From assembly GCF_022201045.2 (NCBI RefSeq), contig NC_068558.1:46217001-46281000 (forward strand): a stretch of DNA of 64,000 nt. Direction: 5' to 3'. Position 1 is the stretch's first letter, and each line of letters opens with the position of its first letter. The notes under the pieces were generated by a model. The model saw only the letters and a program-made list of their open reading frames with translations, was not told the origin of the DNA and searched no databases. This document shows, one piece after another, positions 54,440-64,000 of this stretch. The translations under genes were made by a program, and so were the position numbers. Source of the DNA: Citrus sinensis. Taxonomy: Eukaryota; Streptophyta; Magnoliopsida; Sapindales; Rutaceae.

Positions 54440-54898
54440 ATCGAAACAGAGTGAAAAAGACATTTTGAATAATGCTTTGTTCTGGAATTACATTCCGTTT
54501 GAGATAATGGACATGTTATGGTTTATTGGCATTCATACTTGAGTGTTTTGTTGCATTATGATGAAGAACTTTTGTAACAGAATGTAGTTTTGAGCTTCAA
54601 TTGAGAGATAATGAAATGAATTAGTTGAAAAGTTGGCTTAATTTGTAGAATCTTTAGTTCAAGAGACTTTGGAGAAATGTTGCAGGGGAACATTCATGCA
54701 TGGTTGGAAGCGTTGGGCAGTTTGATTAAGATCGCTGTGGGAAAACTGATTTAAAAGAAAAAAAAACAATTGAGGGAAAGTGGGAAAGAGCTTGCATTGA
54801 AGATGGAACTTGAATCTTTGATTCAAGAATTGATTGATGCTTATATAAAGCAACTTGAAGACAAGCAGAAGTCCACCTCAATAATTCGTCGGAAGTGA
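54440..54898 (+). pseudogene. Decayed coding-like segment, family unknown
   Basis: From 54683 to the TGA at 54896 one frame reads 71 codons interrupted only by a TAA at 54752. It has protein-like content before (HAWLEALGSLIKIAVGKLI) and after it (KQLRESGKELALKMELESLI, then a Lys/Glu-rich helix). Further protein-like stretches upstream (NNALFWNYIPFEIMDMLWF, about 54459-54515) are split by stops and frame changes. The pattern suggests a degraded gene or retroposed copy with a coiled-coil C-terminus. I do not recognise the parent. Confidence 0.35.
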
Positions 54899-55896
54899 AA
54901 ACTCAACTTTAAAATAAAAGAATACAACTGAGAAAGACTAACAGTAAATTCAATAAGATAAAAAAAAAGAGATTGAATTCCATCAGACCTCTTATCTTTT
55001 TTTTTTAAATTTAAAATACCATTTTTTTAAAATCTGTTTATTAAGAAATTACAATATTCTTAAATACTTAAATTTTTAATTAATAGAAATATTATATACC
55101 ATTGATTAAATCTAATGGTTTACATTATATACATTATTGATGCTGTAAAAAAAAAATTACAGCATTATAGAGGGATCCTAAATTTTATGTTGTGTTTATT
55201 TTTCGGATTGGAGTGGAAATCATTAGATTAAGAGTATAGAATGAGAATATGAATAAGGTATTTACTTGCACTGAGAATGAGAGTGTGAATTGTCAATCAC
55301 AATCTCAATTATGCGTTTGTTTTGTATTGGATTGGAAGTAAATTACTTCAAATTATAATTTTATCTTTATATAATGAATTTGTAGCTTTTAATTAAAAAA
55401 TAAATAAGAAAATATATTCGTTAGAATGACTTATTGATTTTATTTATATAAAATTATTACTATTAATAATATTTTTAATGATGTAATTTTTAAAAAAATA
55501 TTAATTTTATTTTAATTATTTAGAATAAAAAATTTAGTCCATTTTATATATAATAAAATCGTAATTTGTAAACTTTGTTAAGAATATTTGCAGTGAGAAT
55601 CTTACACCTCACTCTAAAAATACGAAAACAAATAAAGCCCCACATACATAGTGAGACTCTCAATCAATCTGCCCACTTTAAAGGGAAGTGAGACTCCGCT
55701 CCACCCGCTCATTTACACAATGTTATTAATTTGTAGCTTTCAAAACAGTAATAAGTCTGGATTCAAAACAACTCGTATGAACGGAACGGAAGGGCTAAAA
55801 TAATTGAAAGGAAGTTTAACAAGAAAAAAAACGACGTCGGATCCAGAAAGATCCTTTGCTGGCCATGCATAACATTTAAAATAAAAATTAAAAAGA

Positions 55897-55914
55897 GGGG
55901 GGGGGGGGGGGGGG
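55897..55914 (+). repeat. Poly-G tract (18 G)
   Basis: An uninterrupted run of 18 G followed by (GA)n, close to the DUF724 3' end. It may form a G-quadruplex or be unstable in length. Confidence 0.85.
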
Positions 55915-56068
55915 AGAGAGATAGGTACAATAAGTGTGTCAAAGCAACTGAATACTGATACACAAGCTGAGAGTTTTTAACATTCCTAATATCAGCAGTC
56001 ATTACAATCCTATGAATGCACAGAAGTTAACAGATTTCATAATCACCTACGCTTCAAGAAACGAAAGC

Positions 56069-56270
56069 AAACCAGAAAAATAACTGATGCACTTCAAGAG
56101 ATTTTCCAAGGTGCAGATGCTACTTTTTCAAAAACATTCCGGCCCATCTGAACGCGTTTTTTAATATCTAAACCAGAAAAATTACTGAAGCACTTCATGA
56201 GATTTTCCAAGATGCAGATGCTACTTTTTCAAAATCATTCCGGCCCATCTGAACCCGTTTTTTAATATCT
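56069..56270. repeat. 101-bp tandem duplication covering the DUF724 stop codon
   Basis: Copies at 56069-56169 and 56170-56270 both start AAACCAGAAAAAT and differ at about eight bases. The second (on the plus strand) contains the last 25 codons and TGA of the DUF724 gene. The first lies in its 3' UTR yet still reads as an uninterrupted version of the same C-terminus (DIKKRVQMGRN...) ending WKIS-stop. Confidence 0.92.
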
Positions 56271-59200
56271 TCAACATTTGACTGCAACCGAGCGACCTCA
56301 TTCTCCTGTGTCTGCTTCCTTAATTTTGTTGAATCAAGTTGTTCCTCTAACTCATTTATCTTCTTTTTAATCTCTTCGATTTCTTTGCCCAACTCATTTT
56401 TCACCTTGGTACGCTCTGTCATCTCCTTTTCAGCAACTTTCAATTCATCCACAAGCCGCCCTTGTCCATCTCTAATTGAGAGTAATTCATTCACACGGCC
56501 TCGCAGCATCGTAACATCAAACCCATGCCTTTCCAAGTCCAGAAGACTTTCCAAGGTGCGATCAAATACGCTTCTAGAATCATCAAATTGCATCATGGTG
56601 ATCTTCTCAAACAAACCAGCATAAGTCACCATAATGCCAACAGCAGATCCTTCACGGTACTCCTCTTTAGTTTCACTTAAAGGATGGAAATGTGGTTTTT
56701 GGGGCATTATTTGAAAAGCATCAAAAGATTCAATGGTTGTCCAAATTGGCGACTTCTTCACAAAAGGCAAAACCGGATTCTCTACTGCATCACTACTACC
56801 TTTGGCATCAATTTCAGAACATTTCATAATAACGTCAATTTGCTTTTCTTTTGCCTCGTTCAATCCATTGACAGTCCTACCAGACGATAATCCTAGAGAG
56901 AAAAACAAACAAAACTTGTCAAGCAAATTATAACAGCTAGGAGTGAATTAATATGTACATGTAGCTTACTTAATTCTTCGACACTTGAAGAGTGCATTCC
57001 TCCAATCCATGTTGAGAGCGGTTGATCATCATCAGCCATGTTATTGGATGCTACAGCAATGGCCATGTCAATTTCTTTTGTTGTGCAATCAACCTCTGAA
57101 ATATCAGCTGTTTTTGCTCCCAAAGCATCTTGACGAACTACAAGTACAGAGAGGCTTCAGCTCCTCAAAATTCACACACACAAAACAGGGAGACCAAAGT
57201 GGGGGAAAAAAAAGGGACAGGATATAACCAGAGACTACCCTATTAATTGGACTATCTCAAGCATATATCCAAACCCTAGAATAAACCAATGCATTTGTAC
57301 AGCGATGATTATCTCCAAAGGATAGGCCAGATGTTTTGACCTCCAGTAGTGGAAGCAAGAAGTCAAGGGTTTAATTCCAAGGGTATGTTTAATGTGAGGT
57401 GGTAGCTTAAAAAAAAAAAAAGTGTTGATTGAGCTGTTGGACAAAATTAGAAACTGCAGCATCATTATTCTTTAGGATATAACCAATGTTCAAAATGCAA
57501 CGTATGCCTCCCCAGAATTCTTTTTACTCAGGCCCGTTTAGATGAATATAAGTTTCCAGCACTAAAAAGAGGGAAGAAAAATAAAATGCCTTTACTAGGT
57601 GAAGATCTCAATGAGACAAAGATAAATATGCTTGACTGAATTCTTGAGCTAACATTGTAATAGAAATGGAAACCACAGACTTAAAATGCATTTTGGGCTT
57701 GAGTGGCTAGACAGAGATTCCAAGAATTTTGATTTCAACTTCTAGGCTATCAAAGGATCACAAAAGAAATTATGTTTCTTGACAGCAGATATTAAAAGCA
57801 TTCAAGGGATCTTAGGCTTCACATGAAGTAGTAAGGAGGTTAGGTGGAGTGGGGATAGATTTCAGCTCTATGCTTACCAACTAAAACTTTTTAACACAGA
57901 AGACATGTCGACACTCTAGCTACCTAAATTTTGCCTATGTGCAATTTTTCTCCTAAATTTTGCCTATGTGCAATTTTTCTCGTAATTGAACCTGAAAACT
58001 TCTTTACTTGCTCGTAGTACACCAACTGCTTCATTCAGCAGTTCCATGTTATCTCGTACACAATCACAAATATGTTGCCAACAATAATTTGGTTTATCAC
58101 TGGATAAATCACAAACCTACACTTTTAAGTAATTCAGATTTTGAAAATAATTTTCAGGTGGTAGGCCCTTACCTGTAGACTCCAATCTTTTAATGGAAGG
58201 GAAATCAGCGTCTTTATTTGTATGATCTTTTACAACAACTTCATGAAGAGCACCTACCTCCCCTTTGTGCTCCTTACCTGCAGACATAATGCAAAGTTCC
58301 CACTCTTAAGAGAAAGCAACTAAAACATTTATCTAACAATGGTTATAGCTTAAAATTATCATATACCATCCTCTGGAGCCCTTGGGCTTAAAACTACTAA
58401 TTTGCGCGGTCTTCCTCTCTTTCTTCTTTGGCTGCTTCCCCCACCTTTGGCCTGCTTATTTACCACATAAGAAAAAACTTCAAAACCAGAACAATTGCGT
58501 TATGGAACAAAAATAAATAGAAGGTAGATACTAAAAGAGAACTCCAACTTCATCTTTGATGCAATGTCTAAACAATGACCTACTAAGGAGCATTAGCCAA
58601 AACTGACAGCAATGGCAAGTTTCAACTGAGCCAACCTGGTTACATTACCCAGCTAGGAAATGACTAAACAATTTTATAAGAAATGAAAAAGGTCGGCAAA
58701 CCAATGGTTTTCTTTATATAAATCACTGCATAGTATTTCTTCATCTCTTCTTACGGGTCATTCAGTCATCACATTAGCAAAATGCTTTGCTGAAAAATTA
58801 TGAGAATGAAATCAATATCTGCAGTTTACTGATGTTTGTTCAAGGTAAAAATGACAAGATTGACATGCCAATCACTTTAGCTCTCGACATAAAACACATC
58901 AAAATTGTCTCACTGGAAAAGTAATAAGTTTAATAACAGGGTCAACAATTTCAAGACTGGTCTTATTTTAAATGATATGAAGCATCATTCAAAATATTAG
59001 GAGCTATCATACATATTGGTCATAATAAGATCCTCCAAGAAACTAAATAACTTGTCTACAAAGCTTGGTGGTTCTCCACTCTTTGATTTATTGCTTAGCA
59101 GTTTGCCCCCTCTTTCTTTCTCAGACAAGTGGGAAATTTAGTCAGTAGATTGCTTACCATAGGACTGTCTCCTCCTGAATCATTTAAATTCTTCTTCTGA

Positions 59201-59835
59201 TCCTTAATTAGTTTCAATGATACTTCATCAGATATTTTGTAAGTACTTTGAGCCATTGCGCCCTCTATCCCCTTGGCTTCTAATCCTAAGATGACAGGCA
59301 CTTCGACTTCTTTGTTTTTACCATCATTTTCATTAAGTTCAGCAGCAGCTAACGTTGAAGTCATCTCCTTACCTGAAAACCGTAAATGGACAGTTAATTG
59401 ACAGAAACTTTTCCCAATTAATGCAATATATAAATGAACACATGTACCAGCGACTGAAGTCGGTGAGCTTTTATTTTGTAATTTGCTTGGTCTTCCCCTC
59501 CTTTTTACAATGTCCTCTGTTTCAAAATCCACTCCGAATTTCTGTTGCTTAATCTTCTGCATGAGCAAGGAAAAGAGTGAGCAAAAGCAACAGGTAAAAT
59601 ATGAAAATTATGCTCGTTGTGCCATGGCATAGAGTAACATAGGTATCCACTTAAAACAGCCCCTTTCAAACCTGTATACTCCAAGTCAAGGTGTCCAACA
59701 GATACTCTAGCTGAATTAATAAATTTTCTTTACACTTGAAACAAATACTTGAGCTCTAACAGCCCAGAATTAATTAGGCAGATCAGTTTTGTAATTGCTG
59801 ATTCCTAAACCTCTCGCTCGACATGCTTGAATTGG

Positions 59836-59877
<42 letters not shown>

Positions 59878-62800
59878 CATACATATAACCAATCCCCTTT
59901 CCACCCACGTGGGAAGGTTCGAAACTCACCTCCTGTACCACCACAAGAGATTTTACCAGTTGAACCAATTAGCTCTCCCAAAGACTAATAGAGCGAAAAA
60001 GAAAAACCTTATTCCATAACATGAATAAGTTATTTAGAGCTTCACCCTTCAGTCTGACTCATGGATCCAATCATAAGATGACCACATATGGTCACAGGAC
60101 CAGTTGTGTCTTGTTTACAAGTTTCTCCGGACCAAAGATTGGGCATATAGGCCAAAGTAACATACAGTCATGAATATAAAAATGTTTGAAGGTTTCAAAA
60201 GAGATTACTAACTCACAATTCTCTTTCCCAGGATAGGACTCTCAGGTTTAGCAGAAGGCTGTTCAACACTAACAGATTTCTTTGAGCATCTAGTTCCAGT
60301 TCTATCTGTCTTTGTGGTGGCCAAACCAACATGTGATTCCTTAGCAGTTTCATTTTGTGTCTTCCTTAAATGAGAAGCTGGAGCATCGGCAGCATTTCCT
60401 TCAGTCAACTGCTTAATAGGACGTGAACGCTCAGCAGTACCATTAGAGCTAGTCACCTTTATCTTCTTCTTGCTTGGAGACAAGGCATAGGCAGCTGAAT
60501 CTTCATGCATAGGAGTTGACTGGTCCTCCATCTGATTCTTAACGTTTGTCAAACAAGCTGTTTGTTCTTCACTTTTATCCTTCACGGAGCCTGAACTTTC
60601 AAGTCTTTGAGCTACCTCAGGGTTGTTGGAATCATTATGAGCATGCTCTAACTGTTCTTGATAATCAGAAGTGACCAAGATTTCCTGAATGAACAAACAT
60701 ATTACTTAAGTTACCAATAAATAGATAATTTCATGCTTCTTCTAGCTTTAGCATTAAGCATGCATACCAAAAAATTCTAAGATGAATGCATTATTCCATT
60801 CATCATTAAATGACATAGCAATTTCTAAATTTCTTTCAGGTCAAATAACTTAGAGCGACAAAAAGAATATCAACAGACATAGATAGAGAACTACTAACAA
60901 GGAACAGACTAGACATTCAGACACTTGGTATAAGCATTGTTAGCAAGGAAGGTGATCAGTACCCATAAGAAGCATGACTAGATCACTCTGTTTCTCAACA
61001 TTCATTGTTTCGCATCTCATAAATTTACAGCTTAGTCTTCCTTTTATTCACTTGTGCTAAACAATTTACAGTTAATTTAGTATGCTGAAAAATGACACCA
61101 TTCAGTGGCATAGCTAGGATTCAAACCCAGCGGGGCAAATTCAATTTTCTCAAAAGAATTTTGGATTTATCATACTCATTCAAAGTGATTTTAATGATGA
61201 TAATGTAATTTTAAACCCACATTTTTATATATTATCCAATGTTGGTGGGGACAAATTAAAAATTTTATTGGGGACTAAAATTTTTGGTTGAATTTTAGAA
61301 AACATTTTCTAAAAAACTAACTTGTCTCTATGTGGCTCCACCATTGATTTTTATCCACAAAACAATAACTTCAACAAATATTTGAACATTAAAACTACAA
61401 CTAATTCTACCCAATCACATGATAGTAATCTTTCTACCTTTAAACTAGAATAGATGCATACAACCTAACTTTGAAAGTCCATACCCCTTAAAAGAGAACG
61501 CAACAATTTACACAAAATATGTGACACATGCATATGAGCGCACGCCGTCGCGCACGTTATTGTGCCTGACAGGCCATGTGACATGATATCATTGGCTGGC
61601 GCCCCATAGCCCAGCCAATGAAATCGTGTCACGCACAATAATGCGCGTGATGACACGCACCTGATCACGACTCCACATGTATACAGCAAAGGGTGGAGCA
61701 TCATTTCCTTCCTCTTGAAAGAAGATCAATCCACTGATACACTCAAAATAACAAAAGTAGTTCCAATGAAGAGGAAAAGAAATGGCAGCTTGACAAATAG
61801 AGGTAATTCACTCTTCACAACAGAAAAATAAAAACAATGGACAGAAAAGCACTAGTGAAGAATTTCCAACAAAAGCAATACCCCAAGAGTACCCCGACTA
61901 AAGAAAAGATGATACCTTGGATTTACTAATCCAGTTGCCGCCAGTCCATTCCACATGTGGTCTTATTTCTGAATGACTAAGTTCTTTATCCTCATTTCCA
62001 TGCTTGAAAAATACATTATACCTTCGACCGGCAAGAACTTTAGTAATTACTCCAGCCCGCCAGCCAAAACCATAAGATGTATCAACCTTTTCCAGCAACT
62101 CGTAATTTCTGTCCACGTAACGAGGAGGAGGAGGTCGGATATGTTGGGAATCCAGAGTCACTTTAACTGTTGCAGCCTCCTCACTGTTCTTTGAGTTCTG
62201 ATACTTCACAAAGAAAGTGCCATCCACATTTTCTTTAATGACAATTGCAGGGAACCAGACATCACGTAAGCTTTCTTTGTTATCAAGATTCACTTCCACT
62301 GCTGTCCCAGGACTAAAAATTGATCCTGTTGATTGCTTTAAGAAATGAAATTAAAAAAGAATATCACTACTACAGAACCAAAGTCAACTGCAGCATGTTT
62401 GAATATAACGCTACCAATAATATAGGCAGATCATATTCAACTACAGCTTGGGGAAGTGAAAGTAGAAAATAGCATGGTAGCAAAATTTTACAAAAGAAAA
62501 ATATCGAACATGAAAATGTCGCAAAGTGACAGTTAGATAGTGCAGTAACTAACAAAGGATTCAGGTAAACCTCTGGGCTCATGCACTAATAGCAAATAGC
62601 ATGGTAGCAAAATTTTACAAAAGAAAAATATCGAACATGAAAATGTCGCAAAGTGACAGTTAGATAGTGCAGTAACTAACAAAGGATTCAGGTAAACCTC
62701 CGGGCTCATGCACTAATAGCATATTTCAGCATCCACGAAAGAATCACAATATCTTTCTGTTTTGCAACTAACTTGGAATATATCCATTAATTGGGAATAC

Positions 62801-63776
62801 ATATGCATACAATGAATACTAATAGACTCCAAACAGATCAAACTATGCATGAGTGCAAACAGAGAATCAACAAGGTAAAATAAGTGAACCATGGTGATTA
62901 TTTCTTGCACGGAGGCTGGACACCAGCATCTCACAAGAATGAAACAGAGTTTTGAGCATCAAGCTCTTTCCTTTAGATGCAAAGCAACATGCAATGGTTC
63001 CACCCAACCTCCATGCCGCTTTCACACCTATGCATACCAGAAAAATCACAAACTCGAATAAAAGTACAAAACAACATTGGTAAGCTGAGATTTTGCCTCC
63101 TAATACAAGGAAAAAACCCTATATGGTTCACATTTTGTAAAAATACCGGCATGCACCAGAACTAGTTAGAAAAACACAAAAACCTACGCGATAAAACCCA
63201 TCAAGACAACTACTTTAGCTCATATTTTACAAACCAAAGAATTTATTTCTTGAAAAAACATTAAAAAAATTTTGGGTTTTCAAGAACGCCTAAAACAAAT
63301 CCAGAGCAGCTACAAACCTCCTTTTCGGGTCGGACCCACTTGCCATTAACCCATTGATAATGCACTCTCAAATCTATGGCCTCAAAATCAATTACGTCAG
63401 GCGGGTTATCAAAACAAACCCTAAATTTCCCGTTATCCAAAACCTTCCTCACAGTGCCAGTCCACCACCCATCTCGATAATTGGCCTCGACGACTTCGTT
63501 TAACTCAAAAACGTCCTCACCGCCCTCTTGTTGAGGTGGCAAAGGCCTAATATAAGCCGGGTCTATGTACTCAGTTAGTGGACCCGACCCGTCTTCAGTG
63601 ACCAAGTACTTGTACTCAATCAGAGCTTTCTTGCGCTTCTTTGAAGCCGATTTGGGAGGTGACTCGAGAATAGTGGCCAGGTACCATGCGCCTCGAAATC
63701 CCTCCTCATCACTTGTCACTTCGACTTCCGTGCCTTTACTGAATTGAATTTGAGATTCGGTGTCCGAGGACACCAT
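56195..63776 (-). CDS. DUF724/tandem-agenet domain protein with AT-hook-like motifs
   Basis: Nine exons on the minus strand (63318-63776, 61916-62335, 60217-60684, 59448-59556, 59158-59372, 58367-58451, 58173-58277, 56970-57137, 56195-56892) join in phase to 908 residues. Residues 1-293 hold Tudor-like agenet repeats (KGTEVEVTSDEEGFRGAWYL, EVVEANYRDGWWTGTVRKVL, DVWFPAIVIKEN, GFGWRAGVITKVL). AT-hook-like motifs are KRRGRPSK (467-474) and KRKRGRPRK-like (566-574). The C-terminal 230 residues form the DUF724 domain (SPIWTTIESFDAFQIMPQKPHF...) ending in a long coiled coil. Agenet domains read methylated or charged ligands, so a nuclear chromatin-associated or RNA-transport role is plausible but not established. 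Start supported by a telo-box leader and good context. Arabidopsis DUF6/DUF7 (At2g47230/At3g62300) are the nearest relatives from memory. The stop region is tandemly duplicated. Confidence 0.93.
57923..57980. repeat. 29-bp perfect tandem duplication in a DUF724 intron
   Basis: Two adjacent identical copies start CCTAAATTTTGCCTATGTG at 57923 and 57952. Confidence 0.9.
59839..59990 (-). mobile_element. SINE-like sequence ending in a (GT)18 microsatellite
   Basis: On the minus strand from about 59990, GAGAGCTAATTGGTTCAACTGG resembles a tRNA A-box region and GAGTTTCGAACCTTCC, about 50 bases on, a B-box. The sequence then runs into a TATGTATGTATA tail and (CA)18 (plus 59839-59874). This fits a short tRNA-derived SINE whose 3' tail has become a microsatellite. 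No target duplication found. It lies in a DUF724 intron. Confidence 0.5.
61550..61648. other. GC-rich hairpin inside a DUF724 intron
   Basis: The left arm (61550-61599, GCGCACGTTATTGTGC...CATTGGCTGG) and right arm (61611-61648) pair around an 11-base loop, with a 12-base bulge in the left arm. In an otherwise AT-rich intron the block stands out by composition. It could be a MITE or an expressed hairpin. No function can be read from sequence. Confidence 0.7.
62467..62720. repeat. 127-bp near-identical tandem duplication in DUF724 intron 1
   Basis: Copies at 62467-62593 and 62594-62720 start AAATAGCATGGTAGC and differ at about one base (CTCTGGG versus CTCCGGG), indicating very recent origin. 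Confidence 0.95.
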
Positions 63777-64000
63777 TTTGGATTTGTCCCTTAACTTGCT
63801 GAAAACCCTAGGGTTTTTCTCTCCGTGCTCTATTTTTATTTTAATTTTTGTTTCCTTTTTACTGAGCGGGCAAAACCCGGTAAAGTTTTAACAGCTTTAA
63901 TCGATAATCGATGATATGTACACTTTCTTTTCTTTTTCTTTTTCTTTTTTTAATGGTTTCTTAATACGGATTTTGGCGGGATGGACATGGAAGGGTTTTT
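63777..64000. promoter_or_regulatory. 5' leader and proximal promoter of the DUF724 gene
   Basis: This stretch lies immediately upstream of the minus-strand ATG. It contains the palindromic telo-box AAACCCTAGGGTTT at 63803-63816, a motif common in plant housekeeping and growth-related promoters, and a pyrimidine/purine-rich tract near 63925-63950. The window ends here. Confidence 0.5.

Larger units (their letters stand above)
50643..56194. other. Intergenic region with LTR remnant and pseudogene-like sequence
   Basis: It begins with the LACS1 5' leader and promoter. AT-rich DNA follows with an (ATC)n run near 52139-52156, an LTR-like remnant (about 52770-53200), a decayed coding-like segment (54440-54898) and a run of 18 G (55897-55914). 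The DUF724 3' end, including a duplicated copy of its last codons, closes the region. No intact gene seen. Confidence 0.55.

Noticed and set aside
61103..61352. Possible inverted-repeat element with CAGTGGCATAGC / CAATGGTGGAGCC ends
   Set aside because: The ends match only loosely and no target duplication was seen; left as undetermined AT-rich intron sequence.

Overview
This window is nuclear DNA from a dicot plant. It has AT-rich intergenic DNA, spliced genes with GT-AG introns of about 80 to 1,100 bases, plant-only families (WRKY, DUF724/agenet, land-plant sn-2 GPAT, LACS1) and plant-type transposon debris. It could be a citrus relative or another rosid, but that is an impression I cannot test.

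I reconstructed nine protein-coding genes by joining exons through splice sites and checking reading phase. From left to right they are: a group IIc WRKY factor (264-1651, +, WRKY23-like); an FCA-like RNA-binding protein with two RRMs and a WW domain (5332-12603, -); a CCHC zinc-knuckle/KH-like protein (18064-21081, +); an intronless DEDDy exonuclease-fold protein that has lost its catalytic residues (21832-22428, +); a small single-pass membrane protein (25673-27543, +); a glycerol-3-phosphate acyltransferase of the GPAT1/2/3 clade (34129-35867, +); a PRP43/DHX15-type DEAH RNA helicase (38459-42838, +); a long-chain acyl-CoA synthetase, LACS1-like (45223-50642, -); and a DUF724/tandem-agenet protein with two AT-hook-like motifs (56195-63776, -). 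From memory, the DUF724, LACS1, DEAH helicase, WRKY23 and FCA-like genes correspond to Arabidopsis At2g47230, At2g47240, At2g47250, At2g47260 and At2g47310. The window therefore looks like a rearranged ancestral block rather than a functional cluster. The DEAH helicase, the FCA-like protein and the zinc-knuckle protein all point to RNA processing. LACS1 and GPAT both belong to acyl-lipid/surface-lipid metabolism. Nothing shows these genes are co-regulated.

The intergenic space is rich in non-autonomous elements. There are two hAT-type elements with exact 8-bp target duplications (2541-3239 and 44307-44925), fold-back elements (3560-4190, about 23550-24285), a small hairpin MITE (4957-5083), a tRNA-derived SINE with a 19-bp target duplication (32744-32961), LTR-like remnants (about 15370-16120 and 52770-53200), degenerate tandem repeats (about 14370-14930) and microsatellites.

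The most notable features are small-scale. Many short direct tandem duplications (25-205 bp) are scattered through the window. One duplicates a splice acceptor plus the start of a LACS1 exon, and another duplicates the C-terminal codons and stop of the DUF724 gene. There is also a candidate 6-nt microexon, a GC-AG intron and a catalytically dead exonuclease. I did not find a new multi-gene system, CRISPR array, rRNA gene or convincing tRNA gene.
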